DNA of 64,000 nt. Origin: an uncultured Acidobacteriaceae bacterium (GTDB lineage Bacteria > Acidobacteriota > Terriglobia > Terriglobales > Acidobacteriaceae). The notes beneath the pieces are model-generated. The model did no database searches. It was not told where the DNA came from and saw only the letters and a list, made by a program, of their open reading frames with translations. The number at the start of each line of letters is the position of its first letter. Position 1 is the stretch's first letter. The stretch lies in contig CALFMO010000009.1 of NCBI GenBank assembly GCA_937879855.1, forward strand, positions 62,001 to 126,000. Reading direction: 5' to 3'. The position numbers and the translations under genes were made by a program. Shown here piece after piece: positions 61,982-64,000 of the stretch.

Positions 61982-63333
61982 TGCGATTTCGCCTCCGTCG
62001 TAGACCGTGCGTACTCGCCCGTTCTTGTCGACGTAGCCGATCGTTTTGTGGATTGCGTCTGCAAGTAGAACGTGGACTGGGCCGTGATCGCAAAGTCGTT
62101 GGCCTCGACGTCCTGTGCGACTTCCCTTTCATCCCCATCAGGACCGTAAGACACGACGCGCTTGAAAGCGGGCTGTGATGCGTAGAGCCTGCCGTCGGGC
62201 CCCACTCTAAGCGCCCTGACACCCTTCGACTGATCTTTGAACAGAGTTATCTTGCCGTTTGGATCTGCCTTGTAGATGCGATTCGCCATCGGATCCGAGA
62301 AGAATACATTGCCGTCTTTATCGCCGGTCGGACCCGCCACAAAACCGTACGAGCCGCCAATCTGTTCCCACGGCTTATCCACCGAGACAACAGAATAAAC
62401 CTTGCCGCGCGGATCCCATCCAGGCTGACTCATGGCCGCAGGTTCATGGACAACGATAGCGTCCGGATAACCGCGCCACAACCACCGAAGGGCGCCCGGC
62501 ATGATCGATGCAGGTTGCTCCATGTCATGCCCACCGTCGCCCATTTCAAGTTTTGCATCGTATCCCGCAGACTCAAGAGCCTCGAACATCACTTGGTTGT
62601 TGATGGGCCAGCTTCCTGCAAAATAGGTGCCGTAGGGTTCTGCGGGAACAATGTGATCGTTCTTGCCGTCCTGCAAAAAGATGCGCAGCGGTTTCGGCTC
62701 CGTTTTCCGTATGAGGGCAGGCAAGGCATCGGCTCCTTTCATGGCCACGTAAGTGCCGATGAAACTGAGCACGCGATGAAACTGGTCAGGACGGTTCCAG
62801 GCAGCCATGAATGCGCCCACGGCCCCGGTGCTAAGGCCGCAAAGTGCGCGATCGTTTGGATCGTTCGAGAGGTTGTACTTCTTGGCGACTGCGGGAATGA
62901 GTTCCTCGAGCAAAAAGCGCGAATAGCGATCGCCGAGCGAATCGTACTCGAAAATCCGCTCTACGCGATTCTGCGACTGATCGGATATTGCAGGCAGCGT
63001 TCCCGGATTTATAAAAATGCCGATCACGGGTGGCAGATCATGCTTCGCAATGAGGTTGTCGAATACGATGGGCACACGCACTTTGTCGGAGAGAAATGCA
63101 GCGCCATCGAGAAAAATCATGACAGCGGTGGGTTTTGCAGCGTCGTACTGCGCCGGCACGTAGATGGAGTATGTATGCGGCGTTCCAGGGTAGAATTTGC
63201 CGGCGTGAAGCTCATACGTCGCCACCGATCCCTTCGGAACGCCGCTCTGCGGTTGCGAATCGGGACCAAGCGGATAATCGACAGCATGGGCAAGCACAGA
63301 TCCAAGGAGTAGGACGACAGCGAGCAGCTTCAT
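61825..63333 (-). CDS. Secreted esterase fused to SMP-30-like lactonase, frameshifted
   Basis: From the ATG at 63333 a signal peptide (LLAVVLLLGSVLAHA) leads to an esterase domain of the Fes/enterochelin type (AAKPTAVMIFLDGAAFLS, nucleophile in LCGLSTGAVGAFMAA, DGGHDM, residues about 25-290), then a lactonase propeller (VYSVVSVDKPWEQIGGSYGF, GNVFFSDPMANRIYKADPNG). After STFYL the frame goes out of register, and the tail to 61825 is a Ser/Arg-rich false end. Shifting by one base there gives ADAIHKTIGYVDKNG and full conservation, so this is a frameshift or an assembly error. The pair of domains suggests deacylation plus lactone opening of a sugar. Confidence 0.8.
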   Translation of the reverse strand: MKLLAVVLLLGSVLAHAVDYPLGPDSQPQSGVPKGSVATYELHAGKFYPGTPHTYSIYVPAQYDAAKPTAVMIFLDGAAFLSDKVRVPIVFDNLIAKHDLPPVIGIFINPGTLPAISDQSQNRVERIFEYDSLGDRYSRFLLEELIPAVAKKYNLSNDPNDRALCGLSTGAVGAFMAAWNRPDQFHRVLSFIGTYVAMKGADALPALIRKTEPKPLRIFLQDGKNDHIVPAEPYGTYFAGSWPINNQVMFEALESAGYDAKLEMGDGGHDMEQPASIMPGALRWLWRGYPDAIVVHEPAAMSQPGWDPRGKVYSVVSVDKPWEQIGGSYGFVAGPTGDKDGNVFFSDPMANRIYKADPNGKITLFKDQSKGVRALRVGPDGRLYASQPAFKRVVSYGPDGDEREVAQDVEANDFAITAQSTFYLQTQSTKRSATSTRTGEYARSTTEAKSQCLRGWRSRRTKPCLSSPIGKLDLLGHFKSRRTDRFKTVNRSTGSRCRKQDG

Positions 63334-63559
63334 GAATAGATCTTGACCTCGCGGGGAGAGTATACGCATATCCGCGAGTCGCCATGCCGACCCGGCGAAG
63401 GGTGCGACTATTATCTTCACGCTGGGCAGCAAGCCGAATGAGCAGTTCGGTTCCGGGGAAGGCGCGACGCCGCCTTCGCTAGAGGTCTAGTTCATTCGGG
63501 GAAATCAGGCTCCGATGCGGAGAAACCGCCTTGATAAGTGTCGAAGCCTGACCTGAAAA

Positions 63560-63823
63560 TCATCGAACAGGCCTCGCCTCGGAACAGCGACCGGGGAGAG
63601 GCGCTCCGCTCCACAGTCGTCTCTTCCTATCGAGGCTGCAACACTTTTTACATTTACATTGATACAAAGTAGTAGTGGGTGACGACCGATGCCCACATCT
63701 TCCGCAGATGTACGATTCGCTTCGGCCTTCACGCTCCATTAACCGGAAGTCAAAACCTTGCGCACAATAGGGGCAGCGAACTTTCCTGTTCTTGCGAAGT
63801 TCTGTCCAGTCCATCAATCCCAT
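63560..63823 (-). CDS. Small zinc-ribbon-like hypothetical protein
   Basis: An 87-aa frame with three cysteine pairs: RCPYCAQGFDF (C-x2-C), YICGRCGHRS (C-x2-C) and YQCKCKKCC. The first two can make a treble-clef or zinc-ribbon site. Beginning MGLMDWTELRKNRKVRCPYC. No family name can be given. An overlapping frame (63505-63732) is a shadow. Confidence 0.5.
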   Translation of the reverse strand: MGLMDWTELRKNRKVRCPYCAQGFDFRLMEREGRSESYICGRCGHRSSPTTTLYQCKCKKCCSLDRKRRLWSGAPLPGRCSEARPVR

Positions 63824-63904
63824 GCCCTCCTTGGCTGGACGAAGGGGCGCCTTTCACGGCTTGGGAGAGAAATGGCTTAAACCGCTTCGACGGTTCGGGA
63901 ATGA

Positions 63905-63922
63905 TATAACGTCAGCGTTATA
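63905..63922. repeat. Short palindrome near window end
   Basis: TATAACG (63905-63911) and CGTTATA (63916-63922) pair around TCAG, upstream of the zinc-ribbon gene start (63823). It may be an operator for that gene. Confidence 0.4.
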
Positions 63923-63937
63923 CCGGCGTAAGGTCTA

Positions 63938-63990
63938 AAAGGTTCGGTAGTGGTGCAGTTTGATTCAAACTGCACCACTACCAAAGGTTC
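63938..63990. repeat. 37-bp palindrome flanked by 8-bp direct repeats
   Basis: 63946-63963 and 63965-63982 are perfect 18-bp reverse complements with one base between (arms begin GGTAGTGGTGCAG). AAAGGTTC stands directly on both sides, at 63938-63945 and 63983-63990. The shape is that of a small palindromic element with a target-site duplication, or of a strong hairpin; the window ends too soon to tell. Confidence 0.6.
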
Positions 63991-64000
63991 TACAGTATTT

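Overview
The window looks like chromosomal DNA from a soil-type member of the Acidobacteriota (Terriglobia-like). This is inferred from gene content: an Oar-type TonB-dependent receptor with an N-terminal carboxypeptidase-regulatory domain, several CRTAC1/UnbV (VCBS, ASPIC) proteins next to secreted TPR proteins, a DUF3106 protein, and many Tat-exported sugar enzymes. No ribosomal RNA is present to settle the taxonomy. TAG, TGA and TAA all serve as normal stops.

Layout. 1-4733 is housekeeping: the 3' part of sucC, then sucD, ndk, a YgiN-type monooxygenase, purA, a thioredoxin-like ferredoxin and tRNA-Arg(TCT). 4916-10240 holds a small membrane protein, a Tat-exported GHL6-type glycosidase, an ACS-family MFS transporter and a ROK sugar kinase. 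10324-18493 holds three TPR proteins, a CRTAC1 gene broken by an in-frame TAG, and a membrane-anchored winged-helix regulator that diverges from the TonB receptor at 18758. 18758-29149 is a polysaccharide-utilisation-like run: receptor, exported protein of unassigned family, exported GH130 enzyme, second exported protein of unassigned family, SDR oxidoreductase. 29286-34229 has tRNA-Val(CAC), a gene-poor 0.5 kb, a methyltransferase, an ECF sigma / anti-sigma / DUF3106 set, a RHH-ParE toxin-antitoxin pair and proline dehydrogenase. 34437-39872 has an aldo/keto reductase, thioredoxin reductase, two unknown proteins and an RsbU-type PP2C phosphatase.

39983-43458 is the most unusual part: a BlaI repressor, an M56 (BlaR1-like) membrane protease whose usual beta-lactam sensor is replaced by nine 28-residue repeats, and a secreted protein made of the same repeats. 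All three are on the minus strand behind two tandem palindromic operators. On the other side of these operators starts a DUF1080 / Gfo-Idh-MocA / serine hydrolase operon. A TIM-barrel isomerase and an FMN-dependent hydroxy-acid oxidase face it, which together suggests exported keto-sugar chemistry (43597-49266). 49332-54201 repeats the TPR-CRTAC1 theme (TPR, CRTAC1, CRTAC1). 54260-63333 is a second carbohydrate cluster: GH5-like, GH51 arabinofuranosidase, DUF4965 glutaminase-like, GH79-like, and an esterase-lactonase fusion that carries a frameshift. The window ends with a zinc-ribbon protein and a 37-bp perfect palindrome between 8-bp direct repeats.

Taken together the accessory genes describe a copiotrophic plant- or microbial-polysaccharide degrader that exports much of its sugar chemistry through Tat and senses its envelope through several membrane-anchored regulators.
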